DNA of 64,000 nt from JBBROS01 sp963792675. GTDB lineage: Bacteria > Pseudomonadota > Alphaproteobacteria > Acetobacterales > Acetobacteraceae. Positions 15,192-24,220 of the stretch are shown piece after piece; position 1 is the first letter of the stretch; every line of letters starts with the position of its first letter. Made by a program: the position numbers and the translations under genes. The notes beneath the pieces were generated by a model. The model was given only the letters and a program-made list of their open reading frames with translations, ran no database searches and was not told the DNA's origin. The DNA lies in contig CAWBWT010000002.1 of the NCBI GenBank assembly GCA_963792675.1, positions 1,426,001-1,490,000 on the forward strand. Reading direction: 5' to 3'.

Positions 15192-16856
15192 ATGCTTCAA
15201 ATCGATGGCCTCGTGTTCAATGCCTGGGGGCGGCGGTTCTTCGACCGCGCCAGCGTCACCCTGCCGGCCAATGCCAAGGTCGGCCTGGTCGGCCGCAACG
15301 GCGTCGGCAAGTCCACCCTGTTCAAGCTGATCCTGGGCGAGCTGCAGCCGGATGGCGGCGAGATCGGGTTGCCGCGCGGCGCCCGCGTGACGTCGGTCGC
15401 GCAGGAGCATCCGGCCACCCCGGTGACGCTGTTGGAAACGATCCTGGAAGCCGACACGGTCCGGCACGAGCTGCTGGCCGAGTTGGAGACCGCCGAGCCG
15501 GAGCGGATCGGCGACATCTACATGCGCCTGGAGGAAATCGACGCCGACCGGGCGCCGGCGCGGGCGGGCGAGATCCTGGCCGGGCTCGGCTTTTCGACCG
15601 CCGACCTCGACCGGGCGATGAGCGAGTTCTCCGGCGGCTGGCGCATGCGCGTGGCACTCGCCGCCGCGCTGTTCGCCGAGCCCGATCTGATGCTGCTCGA
15701 CGAGCCGACCAACTACCTCGACCTCGAGGGGGCGATGTGGCTCGAGGCGCGACTCAAGAAATATCCAAACTCGGCGATCATCATCAGCCACGACCGCGAG
15801 CTGCTGAACAACTCGGTGGACGCGATCCTGCACATTCAGGGCGGCAAGCTCGAACTCTACACGGGCGGCTACGACGACTTCGAGCGCCGCCGGGCCGAGA
15901 AGGCGCGGCTGCTGTCGGCGTCGAAGGCCAAGCAGGACGCCGAGCGGGCGCACCTGCAAAGCTTCGTCGATCGGTTCAAGGCCAAGGCCAGCAAGGCCGC
16001 CCAGGCGCAGAGCCGGATGAAACGGCTGGCCAAGCTCGAGCCGATCGAGCTGACGGTCGAGGAGCGGGTAGCGCCGTTCCGGCTGCCGTCGCCGGAGCGG
16101 CCCCTGGCGCCACCGTTGATGCGGCTCGAGCACGCCGACGTCGGCTATGCGGACGGCGCGCCGGTGCTGCGCGGCATGGATCTGCGGCTCGACGTGGACG
16201 ACCGCATCGGCCTGCTGGGCGTCAACGGCGCCGGCAAGAGCACCTTTGCAAAGTTGGCGGCGGGCGCGCTGGAGCTGTCACAAGGCAAATTCCAGCGCGA
16301 GCGGCGGATCCAGGTCGGCTGGTTCCACCAGCACCAGATCGAGGCGATGGACCCGGCCGACACGCCGCTCGACATCATGCGCCGGGCCCGGCCGGAGGAC
16401 AGCGAGCAGGCCTACCGTTCGCGCCTGGCGTCGTTCGGCATCGGCTTCGACAAGCAATCCACCACGGTCGAGAATCTCTCGGGCGGTGAGCGGGCGCGGC
16501 TGCTGCTGAACATGGTGGCGATGCAGGCGCCGCATTTGCTGATCCTCGACGAGCCGACCAACCACCTCGACATCGACAGCCGCCGGGCGTTGCTGGATGC
16601 GCTGAACGAGTACGAGGGCGCCGTCATCCTGATCACCCACGACCGCTCCTTGATGGAGCTGGTGGCCGACCGGCTGTGGCTCGCCGCCGACGGCACCGTG
16701 CGGCCGTTCGAGGGCGACATGGACGATTACGCCCGGTTCGTGCTGGAACGGTCCAAAGGCGGCGCCGCGCCGAGCCAGTTGCGTGAGCGCAAGGCGAAGC
16801 ACGAGCCGAAGGCGAAGCACCTGCCGAAAGCCAAGAAGGGCAAGAAAGCCGCATGA
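15192..16856 (+). CDS. ABC-F family ATP-binding protein (Uup/YheS-like)
   Basis: This 554-residue protein has two ATPase domains on one chain and no membrane segment, as in ABC-F proteins. Domain 1 has Walker A GRNGVGKST, signature EFSGGW and Walker B LMLLDEPTNYLD. Domain 2 has GVNGAGKST, NLSGGE and LLILDEPTNHLD. A charged linker (KAKASKAAQAQSRMKRLAKLEP) joins them, and the C-terminus is a Lys-rich tail. ABC-F proteins bind ribosomes or help relieve translation stress rather than transport solutes. It is upstream of and overlaps (4 bp) the next small gene, so the two are co-translated. Confidence 0.9.
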   Translation: MLQIDGLVFNAWGRRFFDRASVTLPANAKVGLVGRNGVGKSTLFKLILGELQPDGGEIGLPRGARVTSVAQEHPATPVTLLETILEADTVRHELLAELETAEPERIGDIYMRLEEIDADRAPARAGEILAGLGFSTADLDRAMSEFSGGWRMRVALAAALFAEPDLMLLDEPTNYLDLEGAMWLEARLKKYPNSAIIISHDRELLNNSVDAILHIQGGKLELYTGGYDDFERRRAEKARLLSASKAKQDAERAHLQSFVDRFKAKASKAAQAQSRMKRLAKLEPIELTVEERVAPFRLPSPERPLAPPLMRLEHADVGYADGAPVLRGMDLRLDVDDRIGLLGVNGAGKSTFAKLAAGALELSQGKFQRERRIQVGWFHQHQIEAMDPADTPLDIMRRARPEDSEQAYRSRLASFGIGFDKQSTTVENLSGGERARLLLNMVAMQAPHLLILDEPTNHLDIDSRRALLDALNEYEGAVILITHDRSLMELVADRLWLAADGTVRPFEGDMDDYARFVLERSKGGAAPSQLRERKAKHEPKAKHLPKAKKGKKAA

Positions 16857-17170
16857 CCAAGGACGAGCTGACCGCCTGGGCACTGGCCAACGGCTGGACG
16901 ATGGCGGGCGGCCACCCGTCGCTGATGAAACCACGCTCGCCCAAGGAGGCCGTGGTGCGGATGGTGTTGAAGGCGACGGTGGTGCACGTCGAGGCAAAGA
17001 AGCCGGCGGGCAAGTGGGAGAAGTTCTCCGGTGCTTCGTACGGCGACGTGTTGGCCGACGAGGAGACGGGGGTGCCGCTCGGGCTGGGGTTCGAGACGTT
17101 TCCCGGGTTCCGGACGCTGATGCAGGAGAACCGGGATCGGCAGGTTTTTGCGAAACTGGGGGGAGGCTGA
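16853..17170 (+). CDS. Hypothetical protein (105 aa)
   Basis: The ATG at 16853 overlaps the ABC-F stop (ATGA), indicating one operon. The protein begins MTKDELTAWALANGWTMAGG and reads as a small cytoplasmic alpha/beta protein with ARG/LYS-rich middle (VRMVLKATVVHVEAKK) and a C-terminal FETFPGFRTLMQ. Its N-terminal helix and GHPSL element resemble small DNA- or nucleotide-binding-like hypothetical proteins found after ABC-F genes in Acetobacteraceae, but I cannot name the family. No signal peptide or membrane helix. A dyad terminator follows its stop codon. Confidence 0.65.
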   Translation: MTKDELTAWALANGWTMAGGHPSLMKPRSPKEAVVRMVLKATVVHVEAKKPAGKWEKFSGASYGDVLADEETGVPLGLGFETFPGFRTLMQENRDRQVFAKLGGG

Positions 17171-17207
17171 GGGCTCCGCCCTCAACCCGCTGGGGGCAGC
17201 GCCCCAG
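17168..17207. terminator. Two consecutive GC-rich hairpins between convergent genes
   Basis: Hairpin 1 is TGAGGGC (17168-17174) with GCCCTCA (17178-17184) around a 3-nt loop. Hairpin 2 is CTGGGG (17190-17195) with CCCCAG (17202-17207). They lie between the stop of the small gene at 17170 and the end of the M16 peptidase gene at 17219, so they can stop transcription from both sides. Similar CTGGGG/CCCCAG dyads recur after other genes of this window. Confidence 0.6.
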
Positions 17208-17218
17208 ACCCGACTGAC

Positions 17219-19966
17219 CTAGTTCGCCGCCGGCGGGCCTCGCACGATCTCCGCCATCGCCTTCGTGTCGAGATACTGGGCGAACACGCGGCGGATGTCC
17301 TCGGCCGTCGTCGCCTGGTAGTGCGCCGCGGCCGCTGCTTCTGGGTTGAGCGGCAAGCCGAGCTCGACCTGGCGTAGGTACTGCCCGGCGATGGCGCCGA
17401 CGCTGGCGCGCTGCATCGACAGCAGGCGCAGGATCTGCGTCTTGGCCCGGGTCAGCTCGGCGTCGCCGACGGGTGTTTTCTGCATGTCCTCGATGTCGCG
17501 CAGGGCGGCGTTGCGGGCGGGCTCGACCTTGGCCGGGTCGGCGCCGAAACTGATGGTGTAGCGGCCGCGGGTGCGGATGAAGTTGGGGCTGCTGCTGACG
17601 CCGTAGACGTAGCCGGTGCGGATGCGCAGGTCGCGGTAAAGCCGCGACGAAAAGCCGTTGCCCAGGATCGTGTTGCCGAGCAGGAAGGTCCAGCGGTCGG
17701 GGCTCGCGACCGGCAAAGCGAGCCGTTGAGTCAGCGCCACCTGGTCTTGCAGGCTGCCATTATCGGGCACCCGCTCGCGGACCGCGTCGGGGCGGGGGGC
17801 GACCGGGGGGAGGTCGACGTTCGGCGCCGGGCCCTCGGCATGCCAGCCGCCGAACGCCTGCTCGACCACGGCGCGGGCGGCCGCGGGCGTGATGTCGCCG
17901 ATGACGACGACCGTGGCGAGGTCGGGCCGCATGGACGCGGCATGGTAGGCGCGGACGTCGTCGATCGTCAGCGCGCTGACAGTGTCCGGCGTCGCCTCAC
18001 GCAAGGCGGGATCGCCGGCCGGCAGTGTCGCCGCTTGCTGGGCGCGGTCGAACAGGTAGACGGGCGAGGTCTTCTGCCCGGCCAGGCTCTGCGCCGCCTG
18101 CCGCCGCATCACCGGCAGCGCGTCGGGCGGGAAGGCGGGATGCAGCAGGTTGTCGGCCAGCAGGCGCATGCCGGCGCCGAACTGCGCCGTCAGCACCTTC
18201 AGCGAGAAGTCGTAGCCCGCATGTTCCTGGGCGGCGATGTCGTCGATAGCGCGGCGGAACGCCAGGCGGTCGAGCGACGTGGTACCGAAGGAAAGCATCT
18301 GCTCGGTCAGCTCGGCGACGCCCTCTTTGCCTGCGGGCTCCTGCAGCGACGGTTCGTTGCGAACGCGGCCGAACACGGAGACGGTCGGACTGACATGCTC
18401 CGGCTGCACGATCAGGCGCAGCCCGTTCGGCAGGACCGTGACGTCGGGCGCGGTGCCGGTGTCGGGCGCGCCGCCGCGGGCGGCGCTGGCCGCTGCCAAA
18501 GCCGTGGTGGCCCAATCCGGAAGCACGACGGCGTGGTCGGGCGGGGTGCCGACCGTCTCGGCGCCGCCGAACCCGGCGCTCGCCACCGGCTGGCCGCCGC
18601 CGCGCGGGGTGAGGATGGCGGTCACGGCGGCGTCGGGGTCGAGCAGCTGGCGGGCCAGGCGGCGCACCTGGGCCGGGGTGACGGCCTGGTAGGCGCGGGC
18701 CAGGTCCTCGGGGGAGTCGAGGCCTTGCACCGACAATGCCCGCGCCCACGAGCGGGCCAGGCCGTTGATGCTGTCGGCGGCGAAGGCGAGCTGGGCCACT
18801 TCCTGCCGCTTGGACGCGTCCACCAGCTCATCCGGGAAGTCGCCGGACGCGATCTTGGACAGCACGCCGCGCATGTCGGCCAGCAGCGGCGCCGGGTCGG
18901 TGTCGGCGGGGAAGGCGCCGATTGCCAGCCCCATGCCGACGTCGGTCTTGGCGGTGAAGCCGAACTGCGCCTGCAGCGCGCGGCCGGCCGGCACCAGCGC
19001 GTACATGTCGCCGCGCGGGCTGCCGATGATGTCGCCCAGGATGTCGGCGGCGGCGAAGTCGGGCGAGGAGAAGCCCGGCATGCGGATCGCCAGCGCCGCC
19101 AGCCCGACCGGCAGGTTGGACGGGATCGACAGCGTGGCCGGCGTCATCGGGCCGGGCGTCACCGGCGCGTGGTTGGGCACCGGGCGCCGCGGCACGGCGG
19201 CGAAGGCGGTGCGCACGAGGCCCATCGCCTGCGCCGGATCGACGTCGCCCGCCACCACCAGGATGGCGTTGTTGGGTGCATACCAGCGCTCGTAGAACTG
19301 GCGCAGCAGGGCGGCGTCGGTGCGCTCGAACGAGGGACGGCTGCCGAGCGCGTCGTTCTCGTACGGCGAGCCTTTGAACAGCGCCGCCTGGATCTGCGAG
19401 AACATGTTGTAGGTCGGCATCGACAAGTCGCGCGACACCTCCTGGTCGATGGCGCCACGCTCCTGCTCCCAGCCCTCCTGGGTGAGGCTGGCGCCGTTCA
19501 TCCGCAGCGCCTCGATGTGCAGCACGACGCCGAGGTCGGCGGCCGGCACGGTGTACGTGTAGGTGGTGACGGTTTCCTCGGTGCTGGCGTTGTAGAGGCC
19601 GCCGAGCAGGGCGCCGAGCTCGAACAGCTGGTCCTTGTCGAGCCCCTCGCTGCCGCGGAACATCATGTGCTCCAAGGCATGGGCGGTGCCGGGGAAGCCG
19701 GGCGGGGCGTCGTTGGAGCCGGCGAGGTAGACGAGCTGGGTGGAGACCACCGGCGCCAGGCGGTCCGGCACGATCACGACGCGCAAGCCGTTCGGCAGCG
19801 TTTCCCGCAGCACCTGCGCCGGGTTGCCGGCGACGGTGGCGGCGCCCGGGGGCGCGGTCGGCGCGGGGGCGACCGGCGGCAGCGGGCCGGCCGGTTCAGC
19901 CGCGCCGGCGGAACCACCCACGGCGAGCAGGACGGCGAGGGCCTTGGCGGCAATGCTGTGCTTCAA
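17219..19966 (-). CDS. Two-domain M16 family zinc metallopeptidase, exported
   Basis: This 915-residue protein starts at TTG 19966 (GGGGAA six bases upstream) and carries a signal peptide ending near GAAEP. The inverted zinc motif HxxEH is H96-E99-H100 (HALEHM), in the first M16 half, followed downstream by EETVTTYTYTV containing the third ligand region. A second M16 half from about residue 490 (LPNGLRLIVQPEHVSPTVSVFG) lacks HxxEH, as usual for the non-catalytic partner, and here the two halves are fused in one chain. Such pitrilysin-like proteins degrade peptides in the periplasm. A Pro-rich linker follows the signal. Confidence 0.88.
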   Translation of the reverse strand: MKHSIAAKALAVLLAVGGSAGAAEPAGPLPPVAPAPTAPPGAATVAGNPAQVLRETLPNGLRVVIVPDRLAPVVSTQLVYLAGSNDAPPGFPGTAHALEHMMFRGSEGLDKDQLFELGALLGGLYNASTEETVTTYTYTVPAADLGVVLHIEALRMNGASLTQEGWEQERGAIDQEVSRDLSMPTYNMFSQIQAALFKGSPYENDALGSRPSFERTDAALLRQFYERWYAPNNAILVVAGDVDPAQAMGLVRTAFAAVPRRPVPNHAPVTPGPMTPATLSIPSNLPVGLAALAIRMPGFSSPDFAAADILGDIIGSPRGDMYALVPAGRALQAQFGFTAKTDVGMGLAIGAFPADTDPAPLLADMRGVLSKIASGDFPDELVDASKRQEVAQLAFAADSINGLARSWARALSVQGLDSPEDLARAYQAVTPAQVRRLARQLLDPDAAVTAILTPRGGGQPVASAGFGGAETVGTPPDHAVVLPDWATTALAAASAARGGAPDTGTAPDVTVLPNGLRLIVQPEHVSPTVSVFGRVRNEPSLQEPAGKEGVAELTEQMLSFGTTSLDRLAFRRAIDDIAAQEHAGYDFSLKVLTAQFGAGMRLLADNLLHPAFPPDALPVMRRQAAQSLAGQKTSPVYLFDRAQQAATLPAGDPALREATPDTVSALTIDDVRAYHAASMRPDLATVVVIGDITPAAARAVVEQAFGGWHAEGPAPNVDLPPVAPRPDAVRERVPDNGSLQDQVALTQRLALPVASPDRWTFLLGNTILGNGFSSRLYRDLRIRTGYVYGVSSSPNFIRTRGRYTISFGADPAKVEPARNAALRDIEDMQKTPVGDAELTRAKTQILRLLSMQRASVGAIAGQYLRQVELGLPLNPEAAAAAHYQATTAEDIRRVFAQYLDTKAMAEIVRGPPAAN

Positions 19967-20023
19967 ACGCGTTCCCCGGTCGGAGCCATCCGACGATGAT
20001 GGTCATCGCACGCCCGGTGTCTA

Positions 20024-20096
20024 GTGACGGAGACCGGCGGGCGCCCGGGTGACGAGACCGGCGGGCGCCTGGGTGACGAGACCGGCTGGCTCGCCG
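20024..20096. repeat. Three imperfect 24-25-bp tandem repeats
   Basis: Units starting GTGACG at 20024, 20049 and 20073 share the core GTGACGAGACCGGCGGGCGC with small differences (the third drifts to GGCTGGCTCGCCGG). They occupy most of the leader between the M16 peptidase start and the MetY-like gene. In-frame translation would give a repeated GDETGGR peptide, but there is no good start and the true gene begins at 20141. Confidence 0.75.
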
Positions 20097-20140
20097 GCTC
20101 ACCCGGATGTAGGCTGCGGCAAAACCCGGGAGACACCCCC

Positions 20141-21445
20141 ATGGAAACCCGCCACCCCGAAACCCTCGCTTTGCATGCCGGCTGGCGCAGCGACCCGGCC
20201 ACCACCAGCGTCGCGGTGCCGATCTACCAGACCACCAGCTACCAGTTCGCCGATACCGGCCATGCCGCGCGGCTGTTCGCGCTGCAGGAACTGGGCAACG
20301 TCTATACCCGCATCATGAACCCCACCACCGACGTGATGGAAAAGCGCATCGCCGCTCTCGAGGGCGGCGTGGCCGCGGTGGCGGTTGCGTCCGGCCAGGC
20401 GGCAACGACGCTCGCGGTGCAGAACCTCGCGCATGCGGGCGACAATATCGTCGCGTCCACCGCCCTGTATGGCGGCACCTACAACCTGTTCGCCAACACC
20501 TTCCGCGACATGGGTATCGAGGTGCGGTTCGTGGACGCGGCCGACCCGGAGGCGTTCGCGCGGGCGACCGACGACCGCACTCGCGCCTATTACGCCGAGA
20601 CGCTGCCGAACCCGAAGCTCGAGGTGTTCCCGATCGCCGAGGTCGCCGCCATCGGCCGCCGCTTCGGCATCCCGCTGATCATGGACAACACGGCGGCGCC
20701 GCTGCTGGTGCGGCCGTTCGACCACGGGGCGGCGGTGGTGATGCACTCCACCACCAAGTACATGGGCGGCCACGGCAGCAGCATCGGCGGCGTCGTCATC
20801 GACGGCGGCAACTTCGACTGGGAAGCCCACAAGGACCGGCAGCCGGCGATGCACCGGCCGGACCCGAGCTACCATGGCGCGGTGTGGGTGGAGGCGGCCA
20901 AGCCGCTCGGCCCGATCGCCTATGCGCTGAAGCTGCGGGTGACCTTGCTGCGCGACCTCGGGCCGTCGCAGAGCCCGTTCAACGCGTTCCTGACGCTGCA
21001 AGGGATCGAGACGCTGCCGCTGCGCATGCGCGAGCACAGCAAGAATGCCGGCATCGTCGCCGACTGGCTCGCCAAGCGGCCCGAGGTGGCGCGGGTGATC
21101 CATCCGGCGCACCACAAGGGCGTCGCCGCGGAGCGGACCGCTCAATACATGCCGCACGGCCATGGCGGGCTGCTGGGCTTCGAGCTGGCCGGCGGCGCCG
21201 ATGCCGGCCGGGCGTTCATCGACCGGCTGCAGATGGTGTACCACGTCGCCAACATCGGCGACTCCCGCACCTTGGCGATCCACCCGGCCAGCACCACGCA
21301 CAGCCAACTCGCCGCCGAGGAGCAGCTCGCGACCGGCGTCAGCCCCGGCTACATCCGGCTCAGCGTGGGGATCGAGCACATCGACGATATCCTCGCCGAT
21401 CTCGGCCAGGCGCTCGACGGAGTGGCGGTCAAGGCTGCTGCCTGA
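20141..21445 (+). CDS. O-acetylhomoserine sulfhydrylase-like PLP enzyme (MetY family)
   Basis: From ATG 20141 (CCGGGAGA upstream) the protein has 434 residues. It belongs to the cystathionine-gamma-synthase-like fold-type I PLP family: YQTTSYQF near 30, YTRIMNPT near 56, SGQAATT near 84, and PLP lysine K206 in MHSTTKYMGGHG. The length and the large central insertion favour O-acetylhomoserine aminocarboxypropyltransferase, which makes homocysteine or methionine from O-acetylhomoserine and sulfide or methanethiol. Other CGS-like activities cannot be excluded. It is followed after about 65 bp by an aminotransferase on the same strand. The leader contains a tandem repeat and no riboswitch I recognise. 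Confidence 0.88.
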   Translation: METRHPETLALHAGWRSDPATTSVAVPIYQTTSYQFADTGHAARLFALQELGNVYTRIMNPTTDVMEKRIAALEGGVAAVAVASGQAATTLAVQNLAHAGDNIVASTALYGGTYNLFANTFRDMGIEVRFVDAADPEAFARATDDRTRAYYAETLPNPKLEVFPIAEVAAIGRRFGIPLIMDNTAAPLLVRPFDHGAAVVMHSTTKYMGGHGSSIGGVVIDGGNFDWEAHKDRQPAMHRPDPSYHGAVWVEAAKPLGPIAYALKLRVTLLRDLGPSQSPFNAFLTLQGIETLPLRMREHSKNAGIVADWLAKRPEVARVIHPAHHKGVAAERTAQYMPHGHGGLLGFELAGGADAGRAFIDRLQMVYHVANIGDSRTLAIHPASTTHSQLAAEEQLATGVSPGYIRLSVGIEHIDDILADLGQALDGVAVKAAA

Positions 21446-21512
21446 ACGGGGGCCGCTGCCTCAGGGCAGGGGCTGAGGCCCGCCATCGCTTACTCACGTC
21501 CGGAGGTCCCGC

Positions 21513-22910
21513 ATGCAGCCGAACTCGCTCCACGCCCGCGACATCGCCAGCCTCGTGCACCAGCAGACCGACCTCGACCGGCATGCGCGGGAGGGCGCCA
21601 TCCTGATCGACCGCGGCGAGGGCTGCCGGGTGTGGGACACTGAGGGGCGCGAGTATATCGAGGCGATGGCGGGGCTGTGGTGCGCGAGCCTCGGCTTCTC
21701 CGAGCGGCGCCTGGCGGACGCGGCGCATGCGCAGATGCTGAAGCTGCCGTACTACCACACCTTCTTCCAAAAGGGGCACGAGCCGGCGGTGGACTTGGCC
21801 GAGCGGCTGCTGGCGATCGCACCGGTCAGCCATGGCGGGGCCGCCATGGCGCGGGTGCTGTTCCAGTGCAGCGGCTCGGAAGCCAACGACGCCGCAATCA
21901 AGCTGGCCTGGCAGTATTGGGGCATCCAGGGCAAGCCGGAACGGCGGAAGATCATCGGCCGGATCAGGGGCTATCACGGCAACACCGTGGCCTCGGTCAG
22001 CTTGTCCGGGCAGCCGCACATGCATGCCGGGTTCGGCCTGCCGCTGCCCGGCTTCGTGCATACCGAGAACCCGAACTACTACCGCTTCCACCATGAGGGC
22101 GAGAGCGAGGAGGCGTTCTCCCAGCGCATGGCCGACAGCCTGGAAGCGCTGATCCAGGCAGAGGGGCCCGGCACGATCGCCGCCTTCTTCGGCGAGCCGG
22201 TGCAGGGCGGCGGCGGCGCCATCACCCCGCCGCGCGGCTATTGGCCGGCGATCCAGGCGGTGCTGCGCCGGCACGACATCCTGCTGGTGGCCGACGAGGT
22301 GATCTGCGGCTTCGGGCGCACCGGCTCGATGTGGGGCTGCGAGACCTACGGCATCGAGCCGGACATGCTCTCATGCGCCAAGCAGCTGTCCGCGGCGTAT
22401 CAGCCGATCTCGGCGCTGCTGATCAGCGGGCGGATCCACGAGGCGCTGCTGGAAGGCAGCCGGCGGAATGGCTCGTTCGGGCATGGCTACACCTATGGCG
22501 GCCACCCGGTGGCCTGCGCGGTGGCGCTCGAGACCCTGAAAATATACGCCGAGCGCGATATCGTCGGCCATGTGCGCGAGGTGGCGCCGGTGTTCCTGGA
22601 CGGGCTGGCCGCACTCGCCGGGCATTCGCTGGTGGGCGACGTGCGCGGGGTCGGGTTGATCGCCGGCGTCGAGCTGATGGCCGACAAGGCCCGGCGGGAG
22701 CCGTTCCCGGCCGCCGCCGGCATGGGCGTGCGGGTGCAGACGGCATGCGAGCAGGAGGGCCTGATCGTGCGGGCGATCGGCGACCGCATCGCCTTCACGC
22801 CGCCGCTGATCCTCGATGCGGCCGAAGCGCGGGAACTGTGCGCACGGTTCGGGCGGGGATTGGACGCGGTCTGGGCGGAGATGCAGGCGGAGCGGGTCGC
22901 GGCGGAGTAG
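21513..22910 (+). CDS. Class III (omega) aminotransferase
   Basis: This 465-residue PLP enzyme has the phosphate-binding CSGSEAND near 119, Asp261 (LLVADEVICGFGRTG) that contacts the pyridine nitrogen, and Schiff-base lysine K290 in LSCAKQLSAAYQP. The N-terminus (HPHT-like HQQTDLDRHAREG, then AMAGLWCASLGF) matches the putrescine/gamma-aminobutyrate/beta-alanine:pyruvate branch (SpuC-like). It would transfer a terminal amino group to pyruvate or a similar acceptor. It is downstream of the MetY-like gene and convergent with the cupin gene, 6 bp away. Exact amine substrate is not determinable. Confidence 0.88.
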   Translation: MQPNSLHARDIASLVHQQTDLDRHAREGAILIDRGEGCRVWDTEGREYIEAMAGLWCASLGFSERRLADAAHAQMLKLPYYHTFFQKGHEPAVDLAERLLAIAPVSHGGAAMARVLFQCSGSEANDAAIKLAWQYWGIQGKPERRKIIGRIRGYHGNTVASVSLSGQPHMHAGFGLPLPGFVHTENPNYYRFHHEGESEEAFSQRMADSLEALIQAEGPGTIAAFFGEPVQGGGGAITPPRGYWPAIQAVLRRHDILLVADEVICGFGRTGSMWGCETYGIEPDMLSCAKQLSAAYQPISALLISGRIHEALLEGSRRNGSFGHGYTYGGHPVACAVALETLKIYAERDIVGHVREVAPVFLDGLAALAGHSLVGDVRGVGLIAGVELMADKARREPFPAAAGMGVRVQTACEQEGLIVRAIGDRIAFTPPLILDAAEARELCARFGRGLDAVWAEMQAERVAAE

Positions 22911-22916
22911 CCGCAA

Positions 22917-23417
22917 TCACACCGCCCGCCAGCCCGGCTTGGACGGGTCGGTCAGGGCGTAGTTGACCGGCCCGATGCCGCAAATGGCGATGATGGCGGG
23001 CTCGTTGTGTGCCTTGATCACGCCGTCGTAGTGCGGCGTGGTCGCAACCCGGCGGACGAAGCTGCCGGCCTGGACCGGGACGCAAGCGGCCGGGTCGAAA
23101 TCGGGGCCGCTGTTGCACCACCAGGTGCCGGACACGACGATGCAGAAGCGGTCCGTGGTGTAGGTGTGCGGCGCACTCATGTAGCCGGGCCACCAGCGCA
23201 CGAGAGTGTAGTAGAGGCCCGGTTGGTTGGTGTCGCCGGTGAGCGGGCACATGTCGACGCTGCGCTCGGGGTAGCCCTTGTTCGGGATCCATGGGTGGTC
23301 GGCGGGCGGGCGGATGATGGTTTGCGCCGGATTGAGCGGGCTCGCCTCGGCCGTTGCCGCGAGGGTCGCGAGCAACGGCGCCAGCAGCAGCGCACGGCGG
23401 TCGGTGTCGAGCGGCAT
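22917..23417 (-). CDS. Exported cupin-like protein
   Basis: From ATG 23417, with AAGGAGA seven bases upstream, the protein has 166 residues. It begins MPLDTDRRALLLAPLLATLA, a signal peptide with an RR pair. The mature part carries a cupin-like beta-barrel with SAPHTYTTDRFCIVVSGTWWC and AGSFVRRVATTPHYDGV. The usual cupin metal His-x-His is not obvious; single His in APHTY and TPHYDG could contribute. Related alphaproteobacterial proteins are annotated only as cupin-domain proteins. It lies downstream of the solute-binding-like gene on the same strand (about 70 bp). Confidence 0.7.
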   Translation of the reverse strand: MPLDTDRRALLLAPLLATLAATAEASPLNPAQTIIRPPADHPWIPNKGYPERSVDMCPLTGDTNQPGLYYTLVRWWPGYMSAPHTYTTDRFCIVVSGTWWCNSGPDFDPAACVPVQAGSFVRRVATTPHYDGVIKAHNEPAIIAICGIGPVNYALTDPSKPGWRAV

Positions 23418-23485
23418 GGGCGTCTCCTTCGGTGGCATTTCGATGTCGACGCTCTTGCGGCGCCGTTGCGGTTCGCCGTTGCGGT

Positions 23486-24217
23486 TCAGGGCGCAACAAG
23501 CTCCTGCGTGAGCCCGACCGCGTCGAGGGCGGCGCGGACGGTGCCGTCCTCCTTCGCCGCCTCGAGGAACGCCGCGGCGAGTTCGAGGGCGTCGGGACGG
23601 CCCGGCGGGACGGCGATCGAGATGGTGGTGTGCTGGAACCCGCCGGGGGTGATGCGGCTGCCGGGCACGCTCGGCAGGATCTGGTTGAGGCTGTCGCGGC
23701 TGAGCGCGAGCGCGTCGGCGTGGCCGTCGCGGAAGCGGGCGATCGCCTCGTCCACGCCGCGGATCGGCAGCGGGATCGTGTGCCGGAGGCTGCGGGCGGC
23801 GGCGCGGATGGTGGTGGTGTCGGCAACGCCCACCACGCGCACCCGGTCATGGTCCACGTCGTCCAGCGTGTGGATGCCGGAGGCCTCGGTAACGAGGTAG
23901 GTGCTCTCGAGCAGGTAGTAGGCCGGGCCGAACGCGACGCGGGCGGCGCGGCTGGCGTCCACCGGCATGAAGGCGACGTCGACGCGGCCGGTGGCGACGG
24001 CGTCGGTGCACTCGCCGCTGTTGGGGAACACGGTGAACGCGACCGGCAGGTCATGACGCCGGGCCAGGTGGCTGAGCAGGTCCACGGTAACACCGCGCGG
24101 CACGCCGTTCTCGACGGCGACGAAGAACACCCCGGCGGTGGGTGCCTGGACGACGCCGGCGCGCAGCGTGCCGTCGGGCGCGAGCGGGCTCACGCCGGTC
24201 AGCGCGAGCGGGCTCAC
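23486..24217 (-). CDS. Family 3 solute-binding-like protein without signal peptide
   Basis: The C-terminal 220 residues read as an amino-acid-type periplasmic binding domain (TLRAGVVQAPTAGVFFV, GVTVDLLSHLARRHDLPV, VATGRVDVAFMPVDASRA, YYLLESTYLVTEASGI). The start is uncertain: GTG 24217 overlaps the aminotransferase stop (GTGA), and a second GTG at 24193 follows after an exact duplication, giving VSPLALTG/VSPLAPDG. No signal peptide can be found for either, unusual for this family. It may be an N-terminally truncated or cytoplasmic ligand-binding protein. No permease or ATPase gene is adjacent. Translation is probably coupled to the upstream aminotransferase. Confidence 0.6.
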   Translation of the reverse strand: MSPLALTGVSPLAPDGTLRAGVVQAPTAGVFFVAVENGVPRGVTVDLLSHLARRHDLPVAFTVFPNSGECTDAVATGRVDVAFMPVDASRAARVAFGPAYYLLESTYLVTEASGIHTLDDVDHDRVRVVGVADTTTIRAAARSLRHTIPLPIRGVDEAIARFRDGHADALALSRDSLNQILPSVPGSRITPGGFQHTTISIAVPPGRPDALELAAAFLEAAKEDGTVRAALDAVGLTQELVAP

Positions 24218-24220
24218 GCC
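24180..24220. repeat. 24-bp tandem duplication at the aminotransferase/solute-binding junction
   Basis: The 17-mer GCGAGCGGGCTCACGCC occurs at 24180-24196 and again at 24204-24220, so one 24-bp unit is duplicated. It contains the GTG/TGA overlap, so the duplication places two potential start codons in frame, and yields an 8-residue repeat at the N-terminus of the downstream protein. Confidence 0.8.

Noticed and set aside
15060..16133. N-terminal extension of the alpha/beta hydrolase frame to 1012 residues
   Set aside because: The extension is antisense to the ABC-F gene, Arg-rich and without domain features; a signal peptide and ribosome-binding site support the start at 15059.
19967..20140. 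Possible SAM riboswitch before the MetY-like gene
   Set aside because: I could not fit the leader to SAM-I, SAM-II or SAM/SAH consensus elements; the sequence is mostly tandem repeat.
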